This document shows positions 18,014 to 25,685 of a stretch of 38,212 nt of DNA, piece after piece (the stretch's first letter is position 1; each line of letters opens with the position of its first letter). The notes below the pieces were generated by a model. It was not told the origin of the DNA, made no database searches, and worked only from the letters and a program-made list of their open reading frames with translations. The stretch is from an uncultured Legionella sp. (GTDB taxonomy: Bacteria; Pseudomonadota; Gammaproteobacteria; Legionellales; Legionellaceae): the NCBI GenBank assembly GCA_945952115.1, contig CAMFHA010000013.1, forward strand, positions 1 to 38,212, read 5' to 3'. The translations under genes and the position numbers were made by a program.

Positions 18014-18063
18014 AGCTGTAATTTAACCCAGGGTTCTAATGCATTTCCAAATTAAAATCCAGA

Positions 18064-18206
18064 ATGGTCGATAGATTAGGAGAGGAATATCGTTTGATTT
18101 TCAGAATTATTCTAAATCTGACACTAATTATATTCCTCATGTTATTAAAACTTCAGAAAAACAATCTCAATTAATCGATCACAATGGATTATTGACAACA
18201 AATTGA
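18064..18206 (+). pseudogene. Possible decayed gene remnant
   Basis: The gap 18014-18246 has no intact gene. An ATG at 18064 opens MVDRLGEEYR, while a second frame from 18075 to a TGA at 18204-18206 reads like genuine protein (FDFQNYSKSDTNYIPHVIK, ending LLTTN). Joining the two near 18093 needs one frameshift and gives a peptide of about 46 residues. No family is recognised. Confidence 0.3.
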
Positions 18207-18246
18207 ACAAAGTGTAAGATGTAGCCTGCTAATATTGGGGCTGTAA

Positions 18247-19383
18247 ATGATTCGTTTTTTTTTGCTAACCTTCTCTTGCTTCATCTTATCAACCACTATT
18301 TTTGCTCATTCCAACTCCTGTGAAAATCAACACTGTATTGCAGTAGTTGATGCTGGAAGTAGCGGATCTCGTCTTCACATCTATTCTTATGATTTAGATG
18401 AAACAAATACACCTCTTCATATACATGAACTATGGAATAAAAAAATAAAACCTGGTTTTGCAACGATTGAAGCCAACGCAAACACTATAGATGCTTACCT
18501 TACTATTCTACTGTCAGATTCTCCAATCAAAAAAATACCTCTTTATTTTTATGCAACAGCAGGTATGCGACTCTTACCACAAACAAAACAAAAAAAATAT
18601 TTTGATGAATTAAATGAATGGTTTAAACAGCATGAAGAATGGCTCTTAAAAGATGCAAAAACTATCACAGGAAATGAAGAAGGCCTTTATGGCTGGCTTT
18701 CTGTTAACTATTATTTAGGACGATTTAATTCAACTAGCAATCAAACTGTTGGAGTAATGGATATGGGAGGAGCATCCGTACAAGTTGCATTTTCTATTGC
18801 AGAAACAGCCGATGTTAATGATAAATCACAAATTAAAATTGATTTATATGGTCAGCACTATAATTTATATACCCATAGTTTTCTAGGCTTAGGGCAAACA
18901 GAAATGTCTCATCAATTTCTTAATTCAACCAACTGTTTTGCTAATAACTACCCTCTCCCTGATGGTGCCGAGGCCCAGGGTGATGTGTTATCTTGTGAAC
19001 ACGAAATTTCTTCTTTAATGAACCAAGTTCACAATGTGAAACAATTAATTCAACCCTTATTAATCTCTAATCCAATAGATACCTGGTATAGCATTGGTGG
19101 CATTACTAACATTGCAGATAGTCCTCTCTTCCACTTTGAACACTTTCAATTAACCAATCAAGAATTAATTCAACAAGCAGATAGACAGATCTGTCATCAA
19201 CAATGGCAAGATATAAACAGCCAGTACCCTGACGATGATTATGTTTATCAATATTGTCTCGTTTCCGCCTATTACTATGCATTAATGGTGGATGGTTACG
19301 GAATTTCTCCAGAAAAAACCATCAATTTCCTACCAACACAAGAAAATATTGACTGGACTACTGGAGTTGTTTTACACCATTAA
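18247..19383 (+). CDS. Secreted CD39/GDA1-type apyrase (NTPDase)
   Basis: A 378-residue nucleoside triphosphate diphosphohydrolase of the GDA1/CD39 family, which hydrolyses extracellular NTP and NDP. A signal peptide is clear (a hydrophobic run after MIR, probable cleavage near IFA-HS at 20-21). All five apyrase-conserved regions are visible: DAGSSGSR (35-42), ATAGMR (103-108), TGNEEG (141-146, with the catalytic Glu), DMGGAS (172-177), and WYSIGG in the C-terminal half. The length fits bacterial single-lobe-pair NTPDases and lacks the membrane anchors of eukaryotic ecto-apyrases. L. pneumophila has a secreted NTPDase of this type that supports growth in macrophages, so a role on host nucleotides is likely. 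Export is by Sec to the periplasm and then possibly type II secretion. It stands alone; a strong hairpin with a T-run lies about 210-285 bp downstream. Confidence 0.93.
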   Translation: MIRFFLLTFSCFILSTTIFAHSNSCENQHCIAVVDAGSSGSRLHIYSYDLDETNTPLHIHELWNKKIKPGFATIEANANTIDAYLTILLSDSPIKKIPLYFYATAGMRLLPQTKQKKYFDELNEWFKQHEEWLLKDAKTITGNEEGLYGWLSVNYYLGRFNSTSNQTVGVMDMGGASVQVAFSIAETADVNDKSQIKIDLYGQHYNLYTHSFLGLGQTEMSHQFLNSTNCFANNYPLPDGAEAQGDVLSCEHEISSLMNQVHNVKQLIQPLLISNPIDTWYSIGGITNIADSPLFHFEHFQLTNQELIQQADRQICHQQWQDINSQYPDDDYVYQYCLVSAYYYALMVDGYGISPEKTINFLPTQENIDWTTGVVLHH

Positions 19384-19401
19384 TATATAGATATAGCATT
19401 T

Positions 19402-19510
19402 CTTACTAAGCTTTATACTTCGTGGCATTCTCACTCGGCTTCAGTCATGTACTAGAGTACACTCCTTCGCCTCATTCAGATGCACCTCGTTTAAAACTTA
19501 GTGGGAGAAC
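19402..19510. repeat. Degenerate MITE-like inverted repeat
   Basis: Part of the gene-free stretch 19384-19883. Flanks around ACTAAGCTTTA (about 19406) and TAAAACTTAGT (about 19492) are imperfect inverted repeats. The centre, CATGTACTAGAGTACACTCC, shares the TGTAC/GTACA hairpin and CACTCC motif with the element at 230-365. Both are probably old copies of one family. Confidence 0.4.
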
Positions 19511-19538
19511 AACCATAGTAAAAGGTTACTCATTCATA

Positions 19539-19552
19539 CGTCATCCTGAGCG
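19539..19552 (+). repeat. CGTCATCCTGAG repeat, partial copy
   Basis: CGTCATCCTGAGCG matches the start of the repeats at 16094 and (inverted) 19780-19808. This is the wide-spread 'GTCATCCTGAGC...GAAGGAT' type of bacterial intergenic palindrome. Confidence 0.5.
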
Positions 19553-19593
19553 CTCTAACCCCAAAAGTAACCGTTCAAGGGGGGATGTGCATT

Positions 19594-19668
19594 TCGTCAT
19601 TGTGTTTGAGTAGAGCGGTTCCTTCTTTCGTTGTAGCCACTCGACTCAAACAATGACGGCATTTTTTT
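19594..19668 (+). terminator. Hairpin with T-run downstream of apyrase
   Basis: CGTCATTGTGTTTGAGT (from 19595) pairs with ACTCAAACAATGACGG (to 19659) with small bulges, and a run of seven T follows on the plus strand. It has the form of an intrinsic terminator, though its CGTCATTG ends suggest that it derives from an intergenic repeat. Its distance from the apyrase stop leaves a long 3' untranslated region. Confidence 0.5.
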
Positions 19669-19779
19669 ATTTTCTCTTAATAAATAACATACCCCGTGAA
19701 TAGTTACCCCCAAAATTGGGGTAAACATCAAAAAAGAATTTCATTTTAAAATCAACAAGTTAAATTGTTGCTATTTTAT

Positions 19780-19808
19780 GGATATCCTTCGCTATGCTCA
19801 GGATGACG
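19780..19808 (-). repeat. CGTCATCCTGAGC repeat, inverted copy
   Basis: Read on the minus strand it begins CGTCATCCTGAGCATAGCGA and continues AGGATATCC. It differs from 16094-16115 by one base in the shared part. It lies 76 bp beyond the secF stop and may act as a 3' stem for the yajC-secD-secF transcript. Confidence 0.55.
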
Positions 19809-19883
19809 CATAACAAAGGAAAACTGTAGATTTAATCGCATCCAGGCGATATTACATTCTTAATTTTGAGTTTTAATTAATAT

Positions 19884-20801
19884 CTACGGACGATCATCAA
19901 GTTCTTTGCGTTGGTTTGGTAAAAAGTCTTTTCTATCTAAACCCAGTGCAACCGCTAAAGCCCCTGCGACATAAATAGAAGAGTATGTCCCAATAATAAT
20001 TCCAATAATCAAGGCTAAAGAAAATCCATGAATTGCTTCACCACCATAAACAAACAAGGCAACTACTACAAATAGGGTGAGCATAGAGGTCATAATAGTA
20101 CGAGATAGTGTTTGGTTAATAGAAATATTCATAATTTCTATAGGAGTACTACGACGAATCTTTACAAAATTCTCTCGCACTCGGTCAAATACAACTATCG
20201 TATCATTTAATGAATAACCAATGACAGCTAATAAACCCGCTAAAGCTTTTAGATCAAATTCAATACCAAAAAAAGCAAAAATACCTAAAATTAATACTGG
20301 ATCATGTACTAAAGCTACCGCAGCACTAAATGCAAGGCGATATTCAAAACGCATGGCAATATAGATCATCGTTGCTAATAAAGAAACCACAATAGCTAAA
20401 GCACCTTTAGTAGCCAGCTCTTGCCCTACCTGAGGACCAACAAAATCTACTCGTTGTTTTGTCGCGCCCGGTAAAGCGGTCATTACTTGATCGACTAAAC
20501 GAGATTGATCTATTCCTTCATGAGGAGCAATACTAATCAGTACATCTTTTGAAGTACCATAACTTACTACTTGAGCCTCTTTAAATCCTATTTTACTTAA
20601 ATTTTCTCTAATTAAATTAAGATCGGCAGCATTATTATAAGAAACTTCAATTTGAGTTCCTCCTGTAAAATCTAAGCCCCATTTCAATCCATGAATGACT
20701 AAAGCACCCATGGAAATAACAAAGATTAATAAAGAAAACAAGGCCGTCCAACGACGTGCTCCCATAAAATCTATTTTTGAATTCGGATTAAAAAATTCCA
20801 T
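19884..20801 (-). CDS. secF: SecF, Sec translocon accessory subunit
   Basis: 305 residues. With SecD it forms the proton-driven membrane complex that helps SecYEG complete export from the periplasmic side. After the first membrane span near residues 15-35 comes the LKWGLDFTGGT motif and a small periplasmic domain. Five further spans follow, including the conserved region SLNDTIVVFDRVREN. The length is normal for the family. It lies 11 bp downstream of secD in the same direction, with GAGG before the ATG. It is the last gene of yajC-secD-secF. Confidence 0.97.
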   Translation of the reverse strand: MEFFNPNSKIDFMGARRWTALFSLLIFVISMGALVIHGLKWGLDFTGGTQIEVSYNNAADLNLIRENLSKIGFKEAQVVSYGTSKDVLISIAPHEGIDQSRLVDQVMTALPGATKQRVDFVGPQVGQELATKGALAIVVSLLATMIYIAMRFEYRLAFSAAVALVHDPVLILGIFAFFGIEFDLKALAGLLAVIGYSLNDTIVVFDRVRENFVKIRRSTPIEIMNISINQTLSRTIMTSMLTLFVVVALFVYGGEAIHGFSLALIIGIIIGTYSSIYVAGALAVALGLDRKDFLPNQRKELDDRP

Positions 20802-20812
20802 CTCAGCCTCGC

Positions 20813-22669
20813 TTAAATGCCTATTGATAATTTTTTGACATTACGATTACCGTAACATAAATTAACAATGGCTCTAGTATAGGTAATAGCCGTTAACATT
20901 GAGGTTAATAAACCTAAAGATAATGTTACCGCAAAACCTCTCACAGGACCTGTGCCTATGGCAAATAAAATAACTGCCACAATAAAGGTGGTTACGTTTG
21001 CATCAAGAATAGTTGCAAAAGCACGCTCATATCCCGCATGAATTGCTGCTTGTGGTGACAAACCATGCCGCAACTCTTCTCGAATGCGTTCATAAATTAA
21101 AACGTTTGCATCTACGGCCATCCCTACTGTAAGCACAATCCCTGCAATACCTGGTAAAGTAAGCGTTGCATCAATGATAGATAATAAAGCAACTAGAAGG
21201 ATTAAATTCAGTAATAAAGCAAAGTTAGCTATTAAACCAAATACACGATAATACACCAACATTAATATAAGAATTAACCCCATACCTACTTCTAAAGAAA
21301 TTATGCCTCGTCGTATATTTTCTTTACCAAGGGTTGGCCCAACAGTTCGTTCTTCAATTGGATAAATAGCTGCAGGTAAGGCTCCAGCTCTTAATAATAA
21401 AGCTAAATTACTTGCTTCTTTATTATCAGATAAACCAGTAATCTGGAAATTGTTACCTAAAGCATTTTGAATTACTGGCGCACTTATCACCCGTTCTTCT
21501 TTGTGAGTAATCCTTTTTTCTACACCATTTACCATTTGTAAGCTATTTTTAGTTTCTACATAAACAATAGCCATGCGTTTACCAATATTTTCTCGAGTGA
21601 CCTTTGTAAAAAAGCTCTCACCTCCACCACCCAATTGAATCTGAACTGCAGGAGTTGCTGATTGTTGATCAAAGCTAGATACTGCCGAAGTAATAGAATC
21701 CCCACTTAAAACAACCTGTCTTTTCAATAAGATAGGATGTGCATCCATCATATATAATTTGTCACTGACTGGCACAATTCCAGTTTGTTTAGCTATCACT
21801 GGATCATTATCTTGATCAACTAAATAAAATTGTAAGGTCGCAGTACCTCCAAGAATTTGTTTTGCTCTAGCTGCATCTTGAATGCCAGGTAAATCAACTG
21901 CTACTCGAGTAGCTCCTTGTTGTTGTACTACTGCTTCACCAACCCCTAATTCATTTACACGATTTCGCAAAATACTCATTGTTTGTTCAATCGTATTTTG
22001 ACGAATCGTATTAAGTTCTTCTGCAGAAATCGAGCTTAAAATTGAATTAGGCATTGAGGATTTTGTAAAGCTAACTCCAGGTATTTTTTGTCTTAGCTGT
22101 GTTAAAGCAGTAGTCATTGACTCTTCATCACGAAAGCGAAGCTCTACGCCTTTGTTAGCCACATAACGAATTCCAGAATAACGCACTCCAATTTCGCGCA
22201 TTTCTTGACCAAGATTTTTCATTATGCCTTCATAGCGACGATTGATAACACTATCAATATCGACTTCTAAAAGAAAATGAACGCCTCCTCTTAAGTCCAA
22301 ACCTTGCTTCATAGGGTTTGCCCGAATTTTGCTAAGCCAGTCAGGAGTAGATGGAGCTAAATTTAAAGCCACTGTAAAATCATTACTTAAACTACTTTTG
22401 ATAATATCACGTGCTATTAATTGTGTATCAGTCGAACCAAAAATTACTTCTATACCTTGTTCTTGAGTGATTACAGATTTATAGTGCACTTTTGCTTTAT
22501 TAAGAGCATCCTCTACCTGCTTTTTTAATTCGTCACTATTAACAGAGCTATCAGAAGATACTTGAACTACAGGGTTCTCTGTATATAAATTGGGAATGGC
22601 ATAAATCAAACCCAAAACCACAATAAGAACTAATAATAGATTTTTCCATAAAGGATATTTATTTTGCAT
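20813..22669 (-). CDS. secD: SecD, Sec translocon accessory subunit
   Basis: 618 residues, a normal length. The N-terminal span (residues 8-28) is followed by the GLDLRGGVHFLLEVD motif that opens the large periplasmic P1 region, and the C-terminal third carries five membrane spans with the proton-path segment containing DANVLIYERIREE. It works with SecF and YajC. It starts 19 bp after yajC, with an AGGACGG ribosome site. Nothing unusual is seen. Confidence 0.97.
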   Translation of the reverse strand: MQNKYPLWKNLLLVLIVVLGLIYAIPNLYTENPVVQVSSDSSVNSDELKKQVEDALNKAKVHYKSVITQEQGIEVIFGSTDTQLIARDIIKSSLSNDFTVALNLAPSTPDWLSKIRANPMKQGLDLRGGVHFLLEVDIDSVINRRYEGIMKNLGQEMREIGVRYSGIRYVANKGVELRFRDEESMTTALTQLRQKIPGVSFTKSSMPNSILSSISAEELNTIRQNTIEQTMSILRNRVNELGVGEAVVQQQGATRVAVDLPGIQDAARAKQILGGTATLQFYLVDQDNDPVIAKQTGIVPVSDKLYMMDAHPILLKRQVVLSGDSITSAVSSFDQQSATPAVQIQLGGGGESFFTKVTRENIGKRMAIVYVETKNSLQMVNGVEKRITHKEERVISAPVIQNALGNNFQITGLSDNKEASNLALLLRAGALPAAIYPIEERTVGPTLGKENIRRGIISLEVGMGLILILMLVYYRVFGLIANFALLLNLILLVALLSIIDATLTLPGIAGIVLTVGMAVDANVLIYERIREELRHGLSPQAAIHAGYERAFATILDANVTTFIVAVILFAIGTGPVRGFAVTLSLGLLTSMLTAITYTRAIVNLCYGNRNVKKLSIGI

Positions 22670-22688
22670 TTTCCGTCCTGTCCCTAAC

Positions 22689-23021
22689 CTAAAGAGATTT
22701 TAAAGTGCCTTTTGGTAACACAGCCGTTACTGCGGCTTTTTGTATGTTAATCTCTACTCCATCCGCTAAGCTTATTTTAATGTATTGTTCATTCAAGCTA
22801 ACGATTTTGGCTAGAATACCTCCAGAAGTAATGATTTCATCTCCTTTTTTTAAGCGGCCTAGTAAATCACGATGCTCTTTCGCTCTCTTATTCTGTGGTC
22901 TAATTAACATAAAATAACCTAAAAAAAGAATTGCAGCGATCATAACAAATGAAAAACTATCTGCTTGAGTTTGAACAGCTGGAGCTGCAGCAGCCATTGC
23001 ATCACTAATAAAAAAACTCAT
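22689..23021 (-). CDS. yajC: YajC, SecDF-associated membrane protein
   Basis: 110 residues with one membrane span (about 24-42) ending in the family motif LIRPQNKRAKEH, then a small cytoplasmic domain with GDEIITSGGI. It binds SecDF and also AcrB in E. coli. A strong GAGGAG precedes the ATG. It is the first gene of yajC-secD-secF here, with its promoter presumably in the 220-bp gap at 23022-23240. Confidence 0.95.
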   Translation of the reverse strand: MSFFISDAMAAAAPAVQTQADSFSFVMIAAILFLGYFMLIRPQNKRAKEHRDLLGRLKKGDEIITSGGILAKIVSLNEQYIKISLADGVEINIQKAAVTAVLPKGTLKSL

Positions 23022-23046
23022 GTAATCTCCTCAATTAGGTTAATGG

Positions 23047-23149
23047 CATTAAGTTAAGCGATTTCGTCATTCTCGCAAAATCTGAAATCCATTTATTACT
23101 TAGTACAGTGCCTATTTAAAGATGGATTTTCTCTTTTCGCAAGAATGAC
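23047..23149. repeat. Intergenic inverted repeat upstream of yajC
   Basis: Arms beginning GTCATTCTCGCAAAAT (23066-23091) and ending TTTTCGCAAGAATGAC (23123-23149) form a degenerate palindrome of the widespread GTCATTC-type intergenic repeat. Just beside it CATTAAGTTAAG (23047-23058) is identical to the outer arm of the element at 37160-37279. Confidence 0.5.
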
Positions 23150-23240
23150 CTATTAGCTGCCATTCAGGTATACTTCATTTTTAACAGCGTGCATGATATA
23201 GGGAATTCAGGCGAAGGTAAATGGTAAGAGGCTACTCTAA

Positions 23241-24107
23241 TCAAGGAATTGCAATAGACTTCTTATCCGAACCCATCTTATTTAATAAGTTTTGTACATA
23301 AAAAGCATTATGCTGAATTAAAAAACGTTGTGCTAATAATGGGGTATGGGTATATAGATGGTGAAGATAAGCTCTGGTTAAGTTATTTTTACAACTAGCG
23401 CACTGACATTGTTTACTTAATTTTTCATAAGAAAAAACATACTCTTCATTTTTTAAATCTAAAAGCAGATCATCAGAAAAAATGAACCCATTTAATCCTT
23501 GTTCAGCAGGTAGTTCTGACTCGATATAAACTGTACTTAAACTCGCTAATTGTTTTATTTGTTCCAGATTAAGTCTACCTTGTATATAAAGAGGGTAAAT
23601 TGAATCAAGAGAGAATTGTTTATCAATAAGCGTTAAATTATCTTTTAACTCGAAATAAATACCATAATCTCTTACTGAATTATCTGAAGGTAAGTATTCA
23701 TTAAGAAAATAAGGAATTATATTCTTGTTTAATAAATCTTCAAATTGTGGACAATTTATTAAAATATCAGCTGGTAAAATAATTTTTTGTGGTTTTAAAT
23801 GATTAATTAATTCAAACAGTTGAATATAATCTATAGATAATATACTTCCATCATAAGGAGATTTTAAACGTATAACTCCTGCTTTGTTGGCTTTAAGGCG
23901 ACTGGCATTAATAATTACCTCTCCAGACCAATTGACATAATAGGCTAAATTAGGAACTTGTTTTAATAAATCAATTCCTGGTTTCAACAATAAGGCATCT
24001 AAATAATATACGGCCGTATTAATTTTAGCTTCTTGCCAATTCGCTGTGGTCAAACATAAACCTGCCTCAGAAGTTAAAACTGGAATCCACTTATTTTGTA
24101 CTAACAT
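23241..24107 (-). CDS. Catalytically degenerate Tgt-like protein
   Basis: 288 residues, in the place where gammaproteobacteria carry tgt (queA-tgt-yajC-secD-secF), against about 375 for active tRNA-guanine transglycosylase. Homology is clear at both ends. LLLKPGIDLLK...NWSGEVII aligns with LRPGQEIMK...QWKGPILT of E. coli Tgt, and CQCASCKNNLTRAYLHHL...QHN keeps the zinc ligands (C234, C236, C239, H266). The general-acid Asp of TDSGGF is Asn67, the SGG substrate loop is lost, and the position of the nucleophile in FDCVMPTR reads IESELPAE, that is Glu196. Roughly 85 central residues that include the substrate-pocket strands are missing. It therefore probably lacks base-exchange activity and may be a tRNA-binding or partner subunit, somewhat like eukaryotic QTRT2, which is a non-catalytic Tgt relative. 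AGAGGA precedes the ATG. The frame is intact, which argues for selection. Confidence 0.8.
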   Translation of the reverse strand: MLVQNKWIPVLTSEAGLCLTTANWQEAKINTAVYYLDALLLKPGIDLLKQVPNLAYYVNWSGEVIINASRLKANKAGVIRLKSPYDGSILSIDYIQLFELINHLKPQKIILPADILINCPQFEDLLNKNIIPYFLNEYLPSDNSVRDYGIYFELKDNLTLIDKQFSLDSIYPLYIQGRLNLEQIKQLASLSTVYIESELPAEQGLNGFIFSDDLLLDLKNEEYVFSYEKLSKQCQCASCKNNLTRAYLHHLYTHTPLLAQRFLIQHNAFYVQNLLNKMGSDKKSIAIP

Positions 24108-24148
24108 TGATATCCTCTTTTAAATCAACAGGATTTATGAAAAACACC

Positions 24149-24187
24149 CAATCTCTTCGTTAACAGAATGTTTTAATGAAGAGATTG
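24149..24187 (-). terminator. Intrinsic terminator after queA
   Basis: Arms 24149-24163 and 24173-24187 pair at 14 of 15 positions around a nine-base loop. Read on the minus strand, a GGTGTTTTT run follows. It begins seven bases after the queA stop, so the Tgt-like gene is probably transcribed from its own start. Confidence 0.65.
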
Positions 24188-24193
24188 AGATTT

Positions 24194-25222
24194 TTAGTAA
24201 GTCCTGACTAACAAACTGGTATCACCATAACTAAAAAATCTATATTTTTGAATAATGGCCTCTTGATACAAAGCCATTGCTTCCTGATGACCAATAAACG
24301 CTGAAACTAGCATTAATAAGGTAGATTCCGGTAAATGAAAATTGGTCATCAAACCATCACACACTTTAAACTGATAACCTGGATAAATAAAAATACTAGT
24401 ATCTTGACTGCAAGGTTTTAGAGAGCCATCAGGCTGTGCAGCGCTCTCAAGGCTGCGTAAAGCAGTAGTTCCAATAGCAATAACTCGAGAACCAGAAGCT
24501 TTAGTAGCTTGTACTGCAGCACATAGCTCAGGACTTACAGTAAAATATTCGCTATGCATTTTATGATCTTTAATCTCTTCACAACGTACGGGCCTAAAAG
24601 TTCCTGCACCAACATGAAGTGTAACATAAGCGATATTAATCCCCTTTTCTTTTATTTTTGCAATTACCGTGTTATCAAAATGTAATCCTGCTGTCGGAGC
24701 AGCAACCGACCCTTCATATTGCGCATAAACTGTTTGATAACGCTCTTTATCTGCTTGTTCATCTTCTCGCGTGATATACGGTGGCAAAGGCATATGACCT
24801 AATTTACTTACTAAATCTAAGACGTCAATGGAAGTTTGACAAAGAAATAAATCATCTTGTCGTTCTAAAATTTCTAATTGATACCCCTGATCTAATAAGA
24901 CAATACCCCCTGTTTTTAGTGCTTTACTCGCTTTTATATGTGCTAGAAACTGTCGAGAACCAGTAATACGCTCTACAAGCAGCTCTACTTTCCCACCTGA
25001 AATTTTTTGCCCATAAAGACGAGCTGGAATGACTTTTGTATTATTCATAACCAACAAATCACCTGGATTTAAAAAATCCGCAATATCTCTAAATTGATGA
25101 TGGCCATATTCTTTCTTTTTTTCTCGATTATAAAAAAGCAAGCGAGAATCGCTTCTATTCGCTAAAGGATATTGAGCTATCAATTCGGAGGGTAAATCAA
25201 AGTAAAAATCTTGCTTTTTCAT
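24194..25222 (-). CDS. queA: QueA, S-adenosylmethionine:tRNA ribosyltransferase-isomerase
   Basis: 342 residues from the ATG at 25222; the E. coli protein begins at the matching place (DFxFxLPxxLIAxYP). A TTG five codons upstream is less likely. It transfers and isomerises the ribosyl group of SAM onto preQ1 in tRNA to make epoxyqueuosine. Family landmarks are present: VMNNTKVIPARL, the APTAGLHF motif, and TTALRSLES. Its presence implies that preQ1 is put into tRNA, which needs an active Tgt somewhere in the genome although the neighbouring Tgt-like gene looks inactive. Confidence 0.97.
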   Translation of the reverse strand: MKKQDFYFDLPSELIAQYPLANRSDSRLLFYNREKKKEYGHHQFRDIADFLNPGDLLVMNNTKVIPARLYGQKISGGKVELLVERITGSRQFLAHIKASKALKTGGIVLLDQGYQLEILERQDDLFLCQTSIDVLDLVSKLGHMPLPPYITREDEQADKERYQTVYAQYEGSVAAPTAGLHFDNTVIAKIKEKGINIAYVTLHVGAGTFRPVRCEEIKDHKMHSEYFTVSPELCAAVQATKASGSRVIAIGTTALRSLESAAQPDGSLKPCSQDTSIFIYPGYQFKVCDGLMTNFHLPESTLLMLVSAFIGHQEAMALYQEAIIQKYRFFSYGDTSLLVRTY

Positions 25223-25253
25223 GAAATTGCTAATCAACAGAGTACATAATGAC

Positions 25254-25685
25254 TTAATTATACAATCTGGGCAAAGAAATTAACATCACCACAGCAATAA
25301 TCCAAATTAAAGTGCTAACTAAGTAAGGATGAGGATAAGGTTTATGTGTTTTACGATAAGAAAAAAAATGCAATATTCCCACAGGAATCAAAGTGACCCC
25401 AGTTAATAAAATAATTAAAATAACATCCGAGGTATATTTGTATTGAGGTGCGATGTAGTTAAGAAAACTCAACATGCTATTTAATTTATCACGAAAATAA
25501 AAAAGCAAATCAATAACTAAATTATCATAAACCAAAGCACAAACAGAACCTAAAGCTAAAGGAAGAATGAGTTTAGCTCCTTTAATTGCAAAAATTTTCT
25601 TCAAAAGTCGATTAAATTCTTGCGAAAATAAACAAAGTATCGAGGTAGCACAAATAGCTAAAAATAAAACGAGCATTCCTGTCAT
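25254..25685 (-). CDS. Small membrane protein, unknown
   Basis: 143 residues from the ATG at 25685, which overlaps the stop of uup in an ATGA, so translation is probably coupled; a start eight codons earlier would lie inside uup. Four hydrophobic segments are visible: about residues 2-18, 36-56 (LILPLALGSVCALVYDNLVI), 86-107 and 119-137. Basic residues (SYRKTHKPYPHP) lie between the last two. No enzyme motif is seen and the family is not recognised. It ends 31 bp before queA on the same strand. Confidence 0.75.
   Translation of the reverse strand: MTGMLVLFLAICATSILCLFSQEFNRLLKKIFAIKGAKLILPLALGSVCALVYDNLVIDLLFYFRDKLNSMLSFLNYIAPQYKYTSDVILIILLTGVTLIPVGILHFFSYRKTHKPYPHPYLVSTLIWIIAVVMLISLPRLYN

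Noticed and set aside
19422..19613. A 63-codon open frame after the apyrase
   Set aside because: It is made of intergenic repeat sequence (TGTAC hairpin and CGTCATCCTGAG motifs) and has no recognisable protein character.
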